Below are positions 45,681 to 54,399 of a DNA stretch of 64,000 nucleotides, piece after piece; the stretch's first letter is position 1; each line of letters starts with the position of its first letter. The translations under genes and the position numbers were made by a program. Below the pieces are notes generated by a model. It saw nothing but the letters and a program-made list of their open reading frames with translations. It was not told the DNA's origin and made no database searches. Source of the stretch: Guptibacillus hwajinpoensis (GTDB lineage: Bacteria; Bacillota; Bacilli; Bacillales; Guptibacillaceae); assembly GCF_001039475.1 (NCBI RefSeq), contig NZ_LELK01000001.1, forward strand, positions 1,319,606-1,383,605, given 5' to 3'.

Positions 45681-45898
45681 GGCTCTTTTCTATAAGATTG
45701 TTGCTTTTGAACAATTATTGAATAAAAACCACACTTCGCTGATTGGAGCGGAAGGATACTAGACTCCTGTGGGACTAGCGGGACAGGTGAAACCCCACAG
45801 AAGCGTAAGCGACGAGGAGGTTCACCGCCCGCCCCGCGGAAAGCGAGCATCCTGGAGCGGAAATTTTGCACTATCCTTAAAGCAAAAGCTTGGCAAGA
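45681..45898 (-). repeat. Family A repeat, copy A8 (reverse orientation, near full)
   Basis: GGCTCTTTTCTATAAGATTG at the left and the complete core from GGAGCGGAAGG to GGAGCGGAAATT. The right terminus is eroded near the stop codon of the HD gene. It fills most of 45657-45908. Confidence 0.9.
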
Positions 45899-45908
45899 AG
45901 AAAAGAAC

Positions 45909-46544
45909 TTATTTTCTCCCAGCCCACTCATCATGGAATTGATTAAGAAAATGCTCCATGAATTCATGTCGGTGTTGCGCTAGTTCTTTTCCTTTTGTTG
46001 TGTTCATTAACTCTTTTAAATGCAACAACTTCTCATAAAAGTGATTAATAGCAGTAGACTGCCCACTGCGATAAGTTTCTGGAGTCATATTGTCTCTAAT
46101 TGTAATACTAGGATCATGTATCAGATCCCCTTTTGCTCCAGCATAAACAAACGTTCGTGCGATTCCGATCGCTCCAATCGCATCTAAACGATCTGCATCT
46201 TGGACAACTTGAGCCTCAAGCGTTGTGACTGGTGGACGGTTTCCACCTTTAAACGAAATCGAAGAAATAATTTCAATGATGTGCTCCCGCTCTTCACGAT
46301 TCACATCTTCTAGTAACCTTTCTACTTCCTTCAAGCCTTCCGCTTCTGATGGAGCTATTTTATCATCAGCCAAATCGTGAACGAGTGCAGCTACTATACA
46401 AACAAAATCATTTGCACCTTCAGCCTTTGCAATCACTTCTGCGTGTCGGACCACCCTTTCAATATGATGCCAGTCGTGACCGCTGCCTTCATTTTCTAAC
46501 TTTTGCTTTACATAGTGGGTAATAGTACTTACGATTTCATTCAT
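45909..46544 (-). CDS. HD-domain nucleotide phosphohydrolase (YpgQ-like)
   Basis: The 211-aa protein has HDWHHIERVVRHAEVIAK and VAALVHDLADDKI, the H...HD ligands of the HD superfamily, and a second HD region DADRLDAIGAIGIART. B. subtilis YpgQ (about 205 aa) is a similar pyrophosphohydrolase acting on nucleoside triphosphates. The start ATG follows GAGGAGGATAAAGA. Cytosolic. Confidence 0.82.
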   Translation of the reverse strand: MNEIVSTITHYVKQKLENEGSGHDWHHIERVVRHAEVIAKAEGANDFVCIVAALVHDLADDKIAPSEAEGLKEVERLLEDVNREEREHIIEIISSISFKGGNRPPVTTLEAQVVQDADRLDAIGAIGIARTFVYAGAKGDLIHDPSITIRDNMTPETYRSGQSTAINHFYEKLLHLKELMNTTKGKELAQHRHEFMEHFLNQFHDEWAGRK

Positions 46545-46569
46545 TCTTTATCCTCCTCTTTTCATTTCC

Positions 46570-46603
46570 ATGAAAAAAGGCCAGCTTTTGTGCTGACCTA
46601 TAG
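46570..46603 (-). terminator. Intrinsic terminator of the SurA-like gene
   Basis: AGGTCAGC ACAAAA GCTGGCCT followed by TTTTTTCATG on the minus strand. Confidence 0.8.
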
Positions 46604-47323
46604 CATTTCTTCAATTTCGGCTTTTTGCTTTAGCTCTTCTTTCATCTCTTGAACTTTTTCTTGTGTTTTTGTTTCGACTAAATAATCTTTAATTCGATCT
46701 TTCATCTCATCAAATGGTGGAGGATTCTCAGCATCTTTCTGGAATTGATCATCATAGAAAGATTTCATTTCTTCCTCTGTCACTTCAGGTTTTCCAATTT
46801 TTTCGTTTACGAATTTATCAACCACGACAATATCGGCATATTGACTTTCTAATTTGTCTAATGTCATGCCTTGTGCTTTCAACGCCTCATTTAATTCGTC
46901 TTCAGTCGAGAACTGAGCTTTAATTTGTTCTAGCTCCGTTTGCACTTCTTCCTCAGAAGCTGAAAAGCCTTCGTCCTTTGCTTTCTGAAGCAAAAGCTCT
47001 TGTCCAATTAAATTATCCATCACTTCTTCTTCTATCGATTTTGAAACCTCTTTATCAGATGGGTCTTTCCCACTCATTGTATAGCGAAGCTGTGTTTGTA
47101 CCAGCATAGAATTATAATCTTTTCCTTTAATCTCTTTACCATCCACTGTTGCAACTACTTTATCTTCTTCAACCTTCATCGCTTCTAATTCTTTCTTCGT
47201 CTCGTCCATAGAAGCAGACTCTTCAGTGGTAGTTGCTTCCGGCTCTTTCTCTTCGTTGCTGTTAGAACAAGCAGCAAGGAGAAGAATGACCATAAGCATT
47301 ATTAAGCTAAACTGTTTTTTCAT
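46598..47323 (-). CDS. SurA-N-domain lipoprotein (PrsA-like, no parvulin domain)
   Basis: This 241-aa lipoprotein has a signal peptide MKKQFSLIMLMVILLLAAC (lipobox LLAAC) and a Glu/Thr-rich linker. The SurA N-terminal chaperone domain runs about residues 60-200 (VMDNLIGQELLLQKAKDEGF), and a helical end (MKDRIKDYLVETKTQEKVQE) closes the protein. No FKBP or parvulin signature lies between these halves, so it probably acts as a chaperone rather than an isomerase. The start at ATG 47323 gives the signal peptide; the longer frame is not supported. Confidence 0.78.
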   Translation of the reverse strand: MKKQFSLIMLMVILLLAACSNSNEEKEPEATTTEESASMDETKKELEAMKVEEDKVVATVDGKEIKGKDYNSMLVQTQLRYTMSGKDPSDKEVSKSIEEEVMDNLIGQELLLQKAKDEGFSASEEEVQTELEQIKAQFSTEDELNEALKAQGMTLDKLESQYADIVVVDKFVNEKIGKPEVTEEEMKSFYDDQFQKDAENPPPFDEMKDRIKDYLVETKTQEKVQEMKEELKQKAEIEEML

Positions 47324-47429
47324 GCTGATGATTAACTCCCTTCCTATTATGACAAATCGTCTGAGTTGAATATATTCATTATTATAACATTCCTCAAAAT
47401 GCATGATGAAGAATATGGGATATTTTTGT

Positions 47430-47521
47430 TTTTTCGTTTGTTGGTTACTGGAGCGGAAATTAGCGAAGTTTGGTTTTTATATAATTTTTTATAAAAAACA
47501 ACAATCTTCTAGAAAAGAGCC
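47430..47521 (+). repeat. Family A remnant, copy A9
   Basis: The core is reduced to CTGGAGCGGAAATTAGCGAAG; the right end CAACAATCTTCTAGAAAAGAGCC is intact. Adjacent to family B copy B5. The stretch 47324-47702 holds only repeats and a terminator. Confidence 0.75.
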
Positions 47522-47530
47522 TAAATAAAA

Positions 47531-47671
47531 GGCTATGTTAGCTCTTATTGTTGATTTAACGATTTTGGCTCATTCGAGTGAAACCCCAGTTTCACTCGCC
47601 TTTCAGCTCTGCTGATTGGTCACCACAGGGCGTAAATGAGCCAAAAATCAATACTGTTCATTAACATAGCC
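47531..47671. repeat. Family B long variant, copy B5
   Basis: Terminal GGCTATGTTA / TAACATAGCC intact. The centre has extra CGCCTTTCAGCTCTGCTGA and CACCACAGGGCGTAAATG segments that B2, B4 and B7 lack. Confidence 0.9.
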
Positions 47672-47677
47672 AAATAA

Positions 47678-47702
47678 AAAACCCCCTGTAGTACTCAGGG
47701 GA
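47678..47702 (-). terminator. Intrinsic terminator of the amino-acid ABC genes
   Basis: CCCCTGAGTACTACAGGGG followed by TTTTTTATTTGG on the minus strand, at the permease stop. Confidence 0.88.
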
Positions 47703-48380
47703 TTAATGTACGTAGTGATATCGTTTTTCTAATAAATCTTGTATAAAGGAAACACAAACACAGACTCCCCAATAAATGAATGCGACTAATATGTACATTG
47801 TCATAAAGTCGAATTCTCTGCCTCCAACAATTTTTGCATGATGAAGTAACTCAGGGACAGTAATAACCGCTGCTAGTGAAGAAGCTTTAATTAAATCTAA
47901 CATCACATTTGAAAGTGGTGGAATTGCGATACGCGTTGCCTGTGGAAGGACAACTTGTTTCATAGTCGTCCAGTAAGACATTCCGAGCGCGGTGGATGCT
48001 TCCCACTGTCCTTTTTCTACCGATGATAGGGCTGAGCGCTGAATCTCTGCTATATATGCAGCACTGTTTAAACTAAAACCAATTAATGCTGAAGTTAGAG
48101 CGGAGAACTCAATACCTACTACTGGAAGTCCAAAGTAAAGAATGTAAAGAAAGACTAGAATTGGCGTTCCTCTCATAAAGGAAATATATAATCTTGCAGG
48201 ATAGCGAAGTGCTTTGTATTTTGACATTCTTCCGAGTGCAAGAAATAGTCCCATCACTAGACCAATAACCATTCCTACCATTGAAATTAAAAGCGTTAGC
48301 CCAAGTCCTTGAATAACATACGGAAACGACTTTAACGCAAGTCCTGCATCAAATAAGTATTCCCACTGTATATCAAACAC
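47703..48380 (-). CDS. Amino-acid ABC transporter permease (YckA/TcyB-like)
   Basis: This 225-aa HisM/GlnP-type permease has five membrane segments, YISFMRGTPILVFLYILYFG and the ATPase-docking loop GQWEASTALGMSYWTTMKQVVLPQA. GTG 48380 with GAGGAGTAAATAGA upstream. It lies 5 bp after the binding-protein gene. No ATPase gene is adjacent; the next gene upstream is on the far side of a repeat. Confidence 0.88.
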   Translation of the reverse strand: MFDIQWEYLFDAGLALKSFPYVIQGLGLTLLISMVGMVIGLVMGLFLALGRMSKYKALRYPARLYISFMRGTPILVFLYILYFGLPVVGIEFSALTSALIGFSLNSAAYIAEIQRSALSSVEKGQWEASTALGMSYWTTMKQVVLPQATRIAIPPLSNVMLDLIKASSLAAVITVPELLHHAKIVGGREFDFMTMYILVAFIYWGVCVCVSFIQDLLEKRYHYVH

Positions 48381-48385
48381 TCTAT

Positions 48386-49240
48386 TTACTCCTCAATGTC
48401 AAGATCTGGTTCAACGGAAACATCTGCGCCATTAAAGAACTTCTCTGAAAGTTCCTTAAGGGTTCCGTCATCCTTCATTTCCTTGAGCGTTTCGTTCACT
48501 TTGCTTTCTAATTCACCGCTGTCTTTTTTCATAACAACCGCTTGATTATTTGGATAGTATTCAATATCAGGATGAATTGTAATATTCAAGTCAGGAAATG
48601 CAGCAAGTGCAAGTGTTTGAAGGTAATAATCATTCAAAATAATATCAGTACGTCCTGTAGACACATCTCGTAAATACTGTTCATTAGTCGCATTATCGTA
48701 AATCACTTCTTCAGCACCATTTTCACGAGCAACCTCCATATAAATGGTTGTAGATGCCCCCGCTGCTTTTTTACCATCTAGATCATCAAGTGACTCAATC
48801 CCAGATAGATCATCTTTTCGAACAATTGCAGTACCATACGAATACTTAATGGGTTCAGAGAAGGTGAATTTCTCTTCTCTCTCTTCAGTGTTTGTAATAT
48901 CATTCGCAGCAAGATCAACTTTACCGGAATTGATACTAGTTAACATTCCATCAAAGCCCATTTCCTCGAATTCAACTTCAAGGTCAAGTCTTTTGCCCAT
49001 TTCTCTTACTACTTCTACTTCATAACCAGTGACTGTATCAGAACCCTCTTCATAGTAAGAAGTAGGATACAGTGTTCCTGATGTTGCTACAACAAGCTTA
49101 CCTTCTTCTTGTATCTGCTCCCAGACTGATGCTTCATCAGCTGATTGATCTCCTTCATTCCCGTTTGAACAAGCGCTTATAACAAAAACAACAAGTCCCA
49201 TAAGTAAAAATGGAGCTAGTCGTTTAATTGAATTAGTCAA
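48386..49240 (-). CDS. Amino-acid ABC transporter substrate-binding lipoprotein (YckB/TcyA-like)
   Basis: About 284 aa, with a lipoprotein signal ending VVFVISAC, then the family 3 solute-binding body: GKLVVATSGTLYPTSYY, GYEVEVVREMGKRLDLEVEF and TSINSGKVDLAANDITNTEER. The likely start is TTG 49240, ten bases after AAAGGAG; GTG 49249 (MKKLTNSIKRL) would place that site only one base upstream of the start. Cystine or another polar amino acid is the likely ligand (inference). Confidence 0.85.
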   Translation of the reverse strand: MTNSIKRLAPFLLMGLVVFVISACSNGNEGDQSADEASVWEQIQEEGKLVVATSGTLYPTSYYEEGSDTVTGYEVEVVREMGKRLDLEVEFEEMGFDGMLTSINSGKVDLAANDITNTEEREEKFTFSEPIKYSYGTAIVRKDDLSGIESLDDLDGKKAAGASTTIYMEVARENGAEEVIYDNATNEQYLRDVSTGRTDIILNDYYLQTLALAAFPDLNITIHPDIEYYPNNQAVVMKKDSGELESKVNETLKEMKDDGTLKELSEKFFNGADVSVEPDLDIEE

Positions 49241-49354
49241 TTTTTTCACTCTCCTTTAATCTAGTAAACAGTAAGACCTTATCACTATGTTACAGTCTAT
49301 TGCAACCATTACAGCACATTAAAACAAAGACATACTATTCTTATTTTTCCAAAT

Positions 49355-49458
49355 GGCTATGTTAACGAACAATGTTGATTTTTGGCTCATTTACGCCCTG
49401 TGGTGCCCATTCAGCAGAGCTGAAAGGCGAGAAATCAAAAATATGAGCTAACATAGCC
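49355..49458. repeat. Family B copy B6 (variant centre)
   Basis: GGCTATGTTAACGAAC at the left and CTAACATAGCC at the right. The centre reads ATTTACGCCCTGTGGTG and TTCAGCAGAGCTGAAAGGCG, the inverted orientation of the extra segments in B5. Confidence 0.9.
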
Positions 49459-49466
49459 TTCCAAAT

Positions 49467-49494
49467 AAAAAGCACTCCATAGTATGGAATGCTA
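49467..49494 (-). terminator. Intrinsic terminator of the 81-aa gene
   Basis: AGCATTCCATACTATGGAGTGCT followed by TTTTATTTGG on the minus strand. Confidence 0.8.
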
Positions 49495-49737
49495 AAATTG
49501 TTCGTCAATTTTCTGATGAAGATAAGCAGTTGCTTGATCAAGGTGTTTAATTGCTTCGTCTGGAAATTTATCAGTATCTTTCGCTCGCTTCACGTGACCA
49601 TACAATACAAGATCTTGTGAATTCATGACGATGTCGAGGACTTCTCTTCCAACCTCGTCTTTCTTCTCATCCATGTGAATTGCCGTTTTGTATTCACGTA
49701 CAACTTCTGTTAGTATTTGCAGTCTTTGTAAATCCAT
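49492..49737 (-). CDS. Small helical protein of unknown function
   Basis: 81 aa, helical, cytosolic (MDLQRLQILTEVVREYKTAI, HLDQATAYLHQKIDEQF). Ribosome site AAGGGATGAGCGAAG. It stands between the ABC transporter and the LTA synthase-family gene. No family recognised. Confidence 0.65.
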   Translation of the reverse strand: MDLQRLQILTEVVREYKTAIHMDEKKDEVGREVLDIVMNSQDLVLYGHVKRAKDTDKFPDEAIKHLDQATAYLHQKIDEQF

Positions 49738-49807
49738 CTTCGCTCATCCCTTTTTATCAAGAGTTCACCTCAAGCGTACCATGAAATGTAAGGAATGAAC
49801 ACTCTAG

Positions 49808-51649
49808 CTACTCTACAAACCGAAGCAAGTCCCCGTATATAACTTTATCCGAATAATCCAGTTCGTTCTGAACTTTCCCAAAATGTTTACTGCATTTGTT
49901 TCGATTTGTTTTTGCACCCGTTTCTTTGTTATAACAAGTATTTTTTGTATAGATCAGCTCTTCTGTCACGAAGCTTCCATCTCGAAAGATGACAAAGTCT
50001 TTCCGCTCCGATGACAATAAACTAGTACCAAAATTCAAGCTTGTTTTCTCTTTTATACGTAGCAATTCAAGAATGGTAGGTTTTAAGTCAACTTGACCGC
50101 CTACTGTTTCGAATACTTTGCCTTCTTCATTAGGAATATGGATGATGAGTGGGACTTTCTGAAGTTGAACATGTTCAACTGGACCAATTTGTTTACCAAA
50201 ATATTCTCCTAGCGCTTCGTTATACGTTTCTGATAGTCCATAATGATCCCCATAAAGAACAAAAATGGCATCCTCATAGAGTCCTGCAGCTTTCATCTCT
50301 TCAAAAAATCGCTTAATAGATTCATCTTCATAACGTATAGTTGCAAAATAACGATTTACAACTTCCTCTTGCGTTTCAGGAATAGCTATCATCCGATCTT
50401 CTTCTTCTAATAAATAGGGAAAATGATTCGTAAGGGTTAAGAATTTTGCTGAATAAGGCTCCTTCAAGTCTTTAAGATAAGGAATTGACTGTTCAAAAAA
50501 CGGAATATCTTTTAACCCATAATTAATTGAATTCTCATCAGTCACTTCAAAGTCTTTTTTTGAATAGAACCGATCATACCCAAGCGTCTTATACATGTTT
50601 TCACGATTCCAGAACTCTCGATCATTACCATGAAAAGAATTGGTTGAGTAATCAGCTGAGTTCAAAGCCTCCGGTAGAGAGAAAAATTCATTCTCAGGCT
50701 TCCTGACGAACACAGATCCACCAGAAAGTGGGTACAAGCTAGTATCAATCATAAATTCAGCATCAGATGTTTTACCTTGAGCTGTTTGATGATAAAAGTT
50801 AGGAAAGTAATAGCTATCTTCTTTTAGCTTATTAAGAAATGGAGTTACTTGTTCTCCATCTATTTCTTCATCAAGCATGAAAGATTGTGTGGATTCAAGT
50901 GAAATGAGAATTAAGTTCTTTCCTTTCGCAACACCTTCAAACGAAGAAGCTTCAATCTCCTTTTTATCCACAAACTGCTTAATTTCTGAAATATCCGTAT
51001 CATCAGCAAAAACGCTAGTAATGGAAGTAAATGAATTAAATACGATATCATATGCATGATAAGTATACGATCCTAGTGATTTTACGAAAAGCTCCCGATC
51101 ATAGGATTTTTCGAAAAGTAATGGATTCAGTATAAGGGCGATAACAGTAGATCCCAATAGGATAGATACTCCAGTTACTGCAGTTCGCTTTTTACGTTTA
51201 GTGGAGAGTGTACTTGAACGAACCTTAAATCTTTTAAGAATAAAGAATAAGATAACTGAATCGAGAATAAGTATTGGATCATAAAAATTAAACAATTCAA
51301 CTGTGCTCTGACTCAATCCACCAACGTTTCCAAATTGGAAGAGAACCGGTACAGTAATAAAGTCTATGTAGAATCGATAATAAAGGATATTTCCATAAAG
51401 AATGGCAGACAAAATAAAATATACTGCAAGCATTAGGCCTGGTTTTGATCTCTTTCTAAATAGCCCTATACCTAACAGTAATACAATCGATCCTATCGAA
51501 TTAATCACAAGAAAAACTTCTTCTCCTACACCCTTTAGCGTAAATGAGAACTCAAAGCGATAAACGAAATACGCTTTCAGTACTAAAAGCGCTACTAATA
51601 AAAGATAAAAACGCCAGACTGAGGTTGCTTGTCTTTCTTCTAAACCCAT
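49808..51649 (-). CDS. LTA synthase-family membrane sulfatase-like enzyme
   Basis: The 613-aa protein has five N-terminal membrane segments (about 1-190) followed by an extracellular phosphatase-like domain. The catalytic Thr is in HQTAQGKTSDAEFMID near residue 292, with metal-site elements ISLESTQSFM, YSTNSFHGNDREFWNR and VLYGDHYGLSETY. It transfers glycerol phosphate in lipoteichoic acid synthesis. The length resembles the primase-like paralogue YvgJ (617 aa) more than LtaS (649 aa), so synthase versus primase is unresolved. Ribosome site AAGGGGTGGAG. Confidence 0.88.
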   Translation of the reverse strand: MGLEERQATSVWRFYLLLVALLVLKAYFVYRFEFSFTLKGVGEEVFLVINSIGSIVLLLGIGLFRKRSKPGLMLAVYFILSAILYGNILYYRFYIDFITVPVLFQFGNVGGLSQSTVELFNFYDPILILDSVILFFILKRFKVRSSTLSTKRKKRTAVTGVSILLGSTVIALILNPLLFEKSYDRELFVKSLGSYTYHAYDIVFNSFTSITSVFADDTDISEIKQFVDKKEIEASSFEGVAKGKNLILISLESTQSFMLDEEIDGEQVTPFLNKLKEDSYYFPNFYHQTAQGKTSDAEFMIDTSLYPLSGGSVFVRKPENEFFSLPEALNSADYSTNSFHGNDREFWNRENMYKTLGYDRFYSKKDFEVTDENSINYGLKDIPFFEQSIPYLKDLKEPYSAKFLTLTNHFPYLLEEEDRMIAIPETQEEVVNRYFATIRYEDESIKRFFEEMKAAGLYEDAIFVLYGDHYGLSETYNEALGEYFGKQIGPVEHVQLQKVPLIIHIPNEEGKVFETVGGQVDLKPTILELLRIKEKTSLNFGTSLLSSERKDFVIFRDGSFVTEELIYTKNTCYNKETGAKTNRNKCSKHFGKVQNELDYSDKVIYGDLLRFVE

Positions 51650-51785
51650 AATTTCTCCACCCCTTACATCTCCCTAACTGTTGCTTATGTGATCTTTTTT
51701 CTCTTTACCACTAATCACTATTAATCAAACAGCAAGTCATGATTTGCTACCTTTGATACGACTAACTATGCAATAAAGTTTCAAA

Positions 51786-52058
51786 TTAATAAGAAAAAAC
51801 AAGGGCAATAACACCAAACGCAATTAAAAAGAGTCCAACCGTTACACAAATTACGGTTATCACCCACCATGGAATCGCATCAAGTGCTTTTGTTTCGATA
51901 AAGAAAAAAATACTTTCTCTCTTATTTGAAGCTTTGGAGGCTTTCGAATGGTCAGCAGTTTCCGTTTTCATTTCTTCTAATCGATAGAATAAATATCGAG
52001 GACTTCCCACAATCACTACACCTGCCACCCAAAAAATCAACGCGATCGTCCAACCCAT
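51786..52058 (-). CDS. Two-span membrane protein of unknown function
   Basis: 90 aa: an N-terminal hydrophobic segment (WTIALIFWVAGVVIVG), a charged middle (LEEMKTETADHSKASKASN), and a second segment (WWVITVICVTVGLFLIAFG). ATG 52058 follows AAAGGCGGGTTTATA. It precedes fdhD on the same strand in position only. No family recognised. Confidence 0.65.
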   Translation of the reverse strand: MGWTIALIFWVAGVVIVGSPRYLFYRLEEMKTETADHSKASKASNKRESIFFFIETKALDAIPWWVITVICVTVGLFLIAFGVIALVFSY

Positions 52059-52112
52059 TATAAACCCGCCTTTCAATTAAAGCATGTTTGTTCTGTAGTA
52101 TGAACGACTTAA

Positions 52113-52146
52113 CCAAAAAAAACACCTTCAACCTGAAGGTGTTTCA
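52113..52146 (-). terminator. Intrinsic terminator of moaA-fdhD
   Basis: AACACCTTCA / TGAAGGTGTT followed by TTTTTTGG on the minus strand, overlapping the fdhD stop. Confidence 0.85.
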
Positions 52147-52944
52147 AATAATAATTCTTTCATGCTTTGTGTAAATGTTAAATCCGCCTTTTCGTATAAA
52201 TCCGACTGTCGTAATCTCGAGATCTTCAGCTAATTGAAGGGCAAGATCAGTAGGTGCTGATTTCGACAGAAGTATGCCAATCCCCATCTTAGAAAGCTTA
52301 AGGACAACTTCCGAAGATATTCTTCCACTAAATGCAACGCTAAGCTCAGATGGATGAATATGATGCCGTAGTGCATAACCGTACAATTTATCAAGCGCGT
52401 TGTGCCGACCAATATCAGTACGAGATGCGATCAATTCATCACCTTTAAAAATAGCTGCGTTATGAACACCACCCGTTGATTTAAAGGTCGTGGACTGCTC
52501 TTGTAGTTTCTTCATATTTGAAAGACATTCCTGAGCAGTGAGCTTTGGTGCGCGCATGATTGTTCTTGCCGTTTGAGAGTCACTCTGCAAATAAAAGTGT
52601 CTGCTTTTTCCACAGCAGGAGCTGATTACGCGCTTTGTATATGTTTCAGATGTGAGAGACATACTGACAGAGGCTTTTACATTAACAATACCTTGACTAT
52701 CATTAAAAAGCATTTCTTCCACATCACGATAGGATCGAATGACTCCTTCTGAAGCGAGGAAGCCAACCACCATATCTTTTAGATGATCAGGTGTGCAAAC
52801 GACTGTCGCAAATTCAACCTGATTAATTCGAATCGTAAGAGGTTTTTCTAATGCAATGGTATCTTCTTGCTCGATAAATTGTCCGCCCTCATAACGAATA
52901 ACGCCGCGTTCTGTAGTGTGTCTGTTCATTTCCTTCTCCATCAC
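52144..52944 (-). CDS. fdhD: Formate dehydrogenase accessory sulfurtransferase FdhD
   Basis: The 266-aa protein has ITIRINQVEFATVVCTPDHL and MVVGFLASEGVIRSYRDVEEM. The conserved cysteine pair lies in VISSCCGKSRH, with TGGVHNAAIF, DIGRHNALDKLYGYA and SGRISSEVVLK further on. FdhD passes sulphur from IscS to the molybdenum cofactor of formate dehydrogenase. It overlaps or abuts moaA (GTG 52944 or ATG 52941; both adjoin the moaA stop), so the two are translated together. No formate dehydrogenase structural gene is present here. Confidence 0.9.
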   Translation of the reverse strand: MMEKEMNRHTTERGVIRYEGGQFIEQEDTIALEKPLTIRINQVEFATVVCTPDHLKDMVVGFLASEGVIRSYRDVEEMLFNDSQGIVNVKASVSMSLTSETYTKRVISSCCGKSRHFYLQSDSQTARTIMRAPKLTAQECLSNMKKLQEQSTTFKSTGGVHNAAIFKGDELIASRTDIGRHNALDKLYGYALRHHIHPSELSVAFSGRISSEVVLKLSKMGIGILLSKSAPTDLALQLAEDLEITTVGFIRKGGFNIYTKHERIII

Positions 52945-53964
52945 CTAGCCACCAATGAATGACATTTCAATTTTCTCACGTTTCGCTACGCCTTCTTCCG
53001 TTCGTTCATCTGAATAACGATCGTGCCGACCGTTCCACAAATCAGTGAGCATCTTTTGCATGTCTTCATCAGATGCTCCATTACGTAAAGGATTACGAAG
53101 ACTTGTCCCTCGTGAAGCAAACAGACATGTGTATAGCGCTCCGTCTGCTGATAGCCTTGCTCTTGTACAGCTCGAGCAAAATGAGTCACTTACTGAAGAT
53201 ATAACGCCAATCTCACCAGCACCATCACTGAATTGATATCGACTAGCTACTTCTCCAAAATAGGACGCTTCAATAGGTTCAAGCGGATACACCTTTGAAA
53301 TAGTGTCAATGATATCCTTTTTGTTCATTACATGGTCGAACTTCCACCCATTGGAGTTGCCTACATCCATGTATTCAATAAATCTGACGATATGACCACT
53401 GTGTCGGAAATACTCTGCCATTGGTACAACTTCATGATCATTGATCCCTTTTTGAACGACCATATTTATTTTCACATTGAGCCCTGCATCTGATGCGGCT
53501 TGAATGCCTTCCAATACAGGCTTGATCTTCGTTCCTCTACCGTTCATTTTTCCAAACGTTTCATCGTGAATGGCATCTAGACTTACATTAACTCGTGTTA
53601 ATCCTGCTTGTTTAAGTGGAATAGCGAACTTTTTTAATAAAGAAGCATTTGTTGTAAGCGCTATATCATTAAGCCCATCTATATTAGATAACATCCCAAC
53701 TAGTACAGGTAAATCTTTTCTAAGAAGTGGTTCGCCACCAGTTAGACGAATTTTCTCAACACCCATTTGAACGAACATACGGGCAAGTCTTGTGATTTCT
53801 TCAAATTGAAGGAGACTCGTCTTAGGTAAAAATTCGTAGTCTGGGCCGAATGTCTCCTCAGGCATACAGTAGCGACAGCGGAAGTTGCAGCGATCTGTTA
53901 CAGATATACGTAAGTCCCTTAGAGGTCTGTTAAGTTGATCGAATACGAGTGATTCTGTAGACAT
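52945..53964 (-). CDS. moaA: GTP 3',8-cyclase MoaA (molybdenum cofactor synthesis)
   Basis: This 339-aa radical SAM enzyme has the first cluster ligands C26, C30, C33 in [17 protein letters not shown], and the second cluster in [21 protein letters not shown]. The essential Gly-Gly is at the very C-terminus (MSFIGG). ATG 53964 follows AAAGGAGCAAGG; the frame extends six codons further to a TTG that would include the ribosome site. B. subtilis MoaA is 341 aa. No other moa or moe gene is in the window. Confidence 0.94.
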   Translation of the reverse strand: MSTESLVFDQLNRPLRDLRISVTDRCNFRCRYCMPEETFGPDYEFLPKTSLLQFEEITRLARMFVQMGVEKIRLTGGEPLLRKDLPVLVGMLSNIDGLNDIALTTNASLLKKFAIPLKQAGLTRVNVSLDAIHDETFGKMNGRGTKIKPVLEGIQAASDAGLNVKINMVVQKGINDHEVVPMAEYFRHSGHIVRFIEYMDVGNSNGWKFDHVMNKKDIIDTISKVYPLEPIEASYFGEVASRYQFSDGAGEIGVISSVSDSFCSSCTRARLSADGALYTCLFASRGTSLRNPLRNGASDEDMQKMLTDLWNGRHDRYSDERTEEGVAKREKIEMSFIGG

Positions 53965-54060
53965 CAGCCTTGCTCCTTTCAAAACATTGATTAAGGCTAA
54001 TGGTAACGCTTATGAACACTTTTTTCCAGTATAAAAGCGCGTAAGTTGTTTATGAATGAC

Positions 54061-54243
54061 TATTTTCGTAGACATTGTTGCTATACCTGGTCATTTCCGC
54101 TCCAGAATGCTCGCTTTCCGCGGGGCGGGCGGTGAGCCTCCTCGTCGCTAACGCTCCTGCGGGGTCTCACCTGTCCCGCTAGTCCCGCAGGAGTCGAGCA
54201 TTCTTCCGCTCCAATTGCTAAGTGTGGTATTTATACAAGAGCC
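54061..54243 (+). repeat. Family A repeat, copy A10 (near full)
   Basis: TTTTCGTAGACATTGTTGC at the left, complete GC-rich core with GAATGCTCG/CGAGCATTC arms (both arms changed G-to-A/C-to-T against GGATGCTCG, preserving pairing), right end ACAAGAGCC shortened. The 435 bp between moaA and the next gene hold A10 and B7 only. Confidence 0.9.
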
Positions 54244-54257
54244 TTATCAATAAATAA

Positions 54258-54363
54258 GGCTATGTTAGCACATATTGTTGATTTCTCGATTTTTGGCTCA
54301 TTCGAGTGAAACTTCAGTTTCACTCGAATGAGCCAAAAATCAACACTGTTCATTAACATAGCC
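54258..54363. repeat. Family B MITE-like palindrome, copy B7
   Basis: GGCTATGTTAGCACATATTG at the left, TAACATAGCC at the right, with the centre GGCTCATTCGAGTG fully paired. It follows A10 by 14 bp. Confidence 0.92.
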
Positions 54364-54365
54364 AT

Positions 54366-54396
54366 AAAAAAAGAGTACTTATTCAGTACTCTTCTC
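54366..54396 (-). terminator. Intrinsic terminator of the DUF6612-like lipoprotein gene
   Basis: AGAGTACTGAATAAGTACTCT followed by TTTTTTATGG on the minus strand. Confidence 0.85.
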
Positions 54397-54399
54397 TTC

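Noticed and set aside
53965..54060. Molybdenum-cofactor riboswitch upstream of moaA
   Set aside because: No conserved stem set or terminator switch is visible in the short leader.
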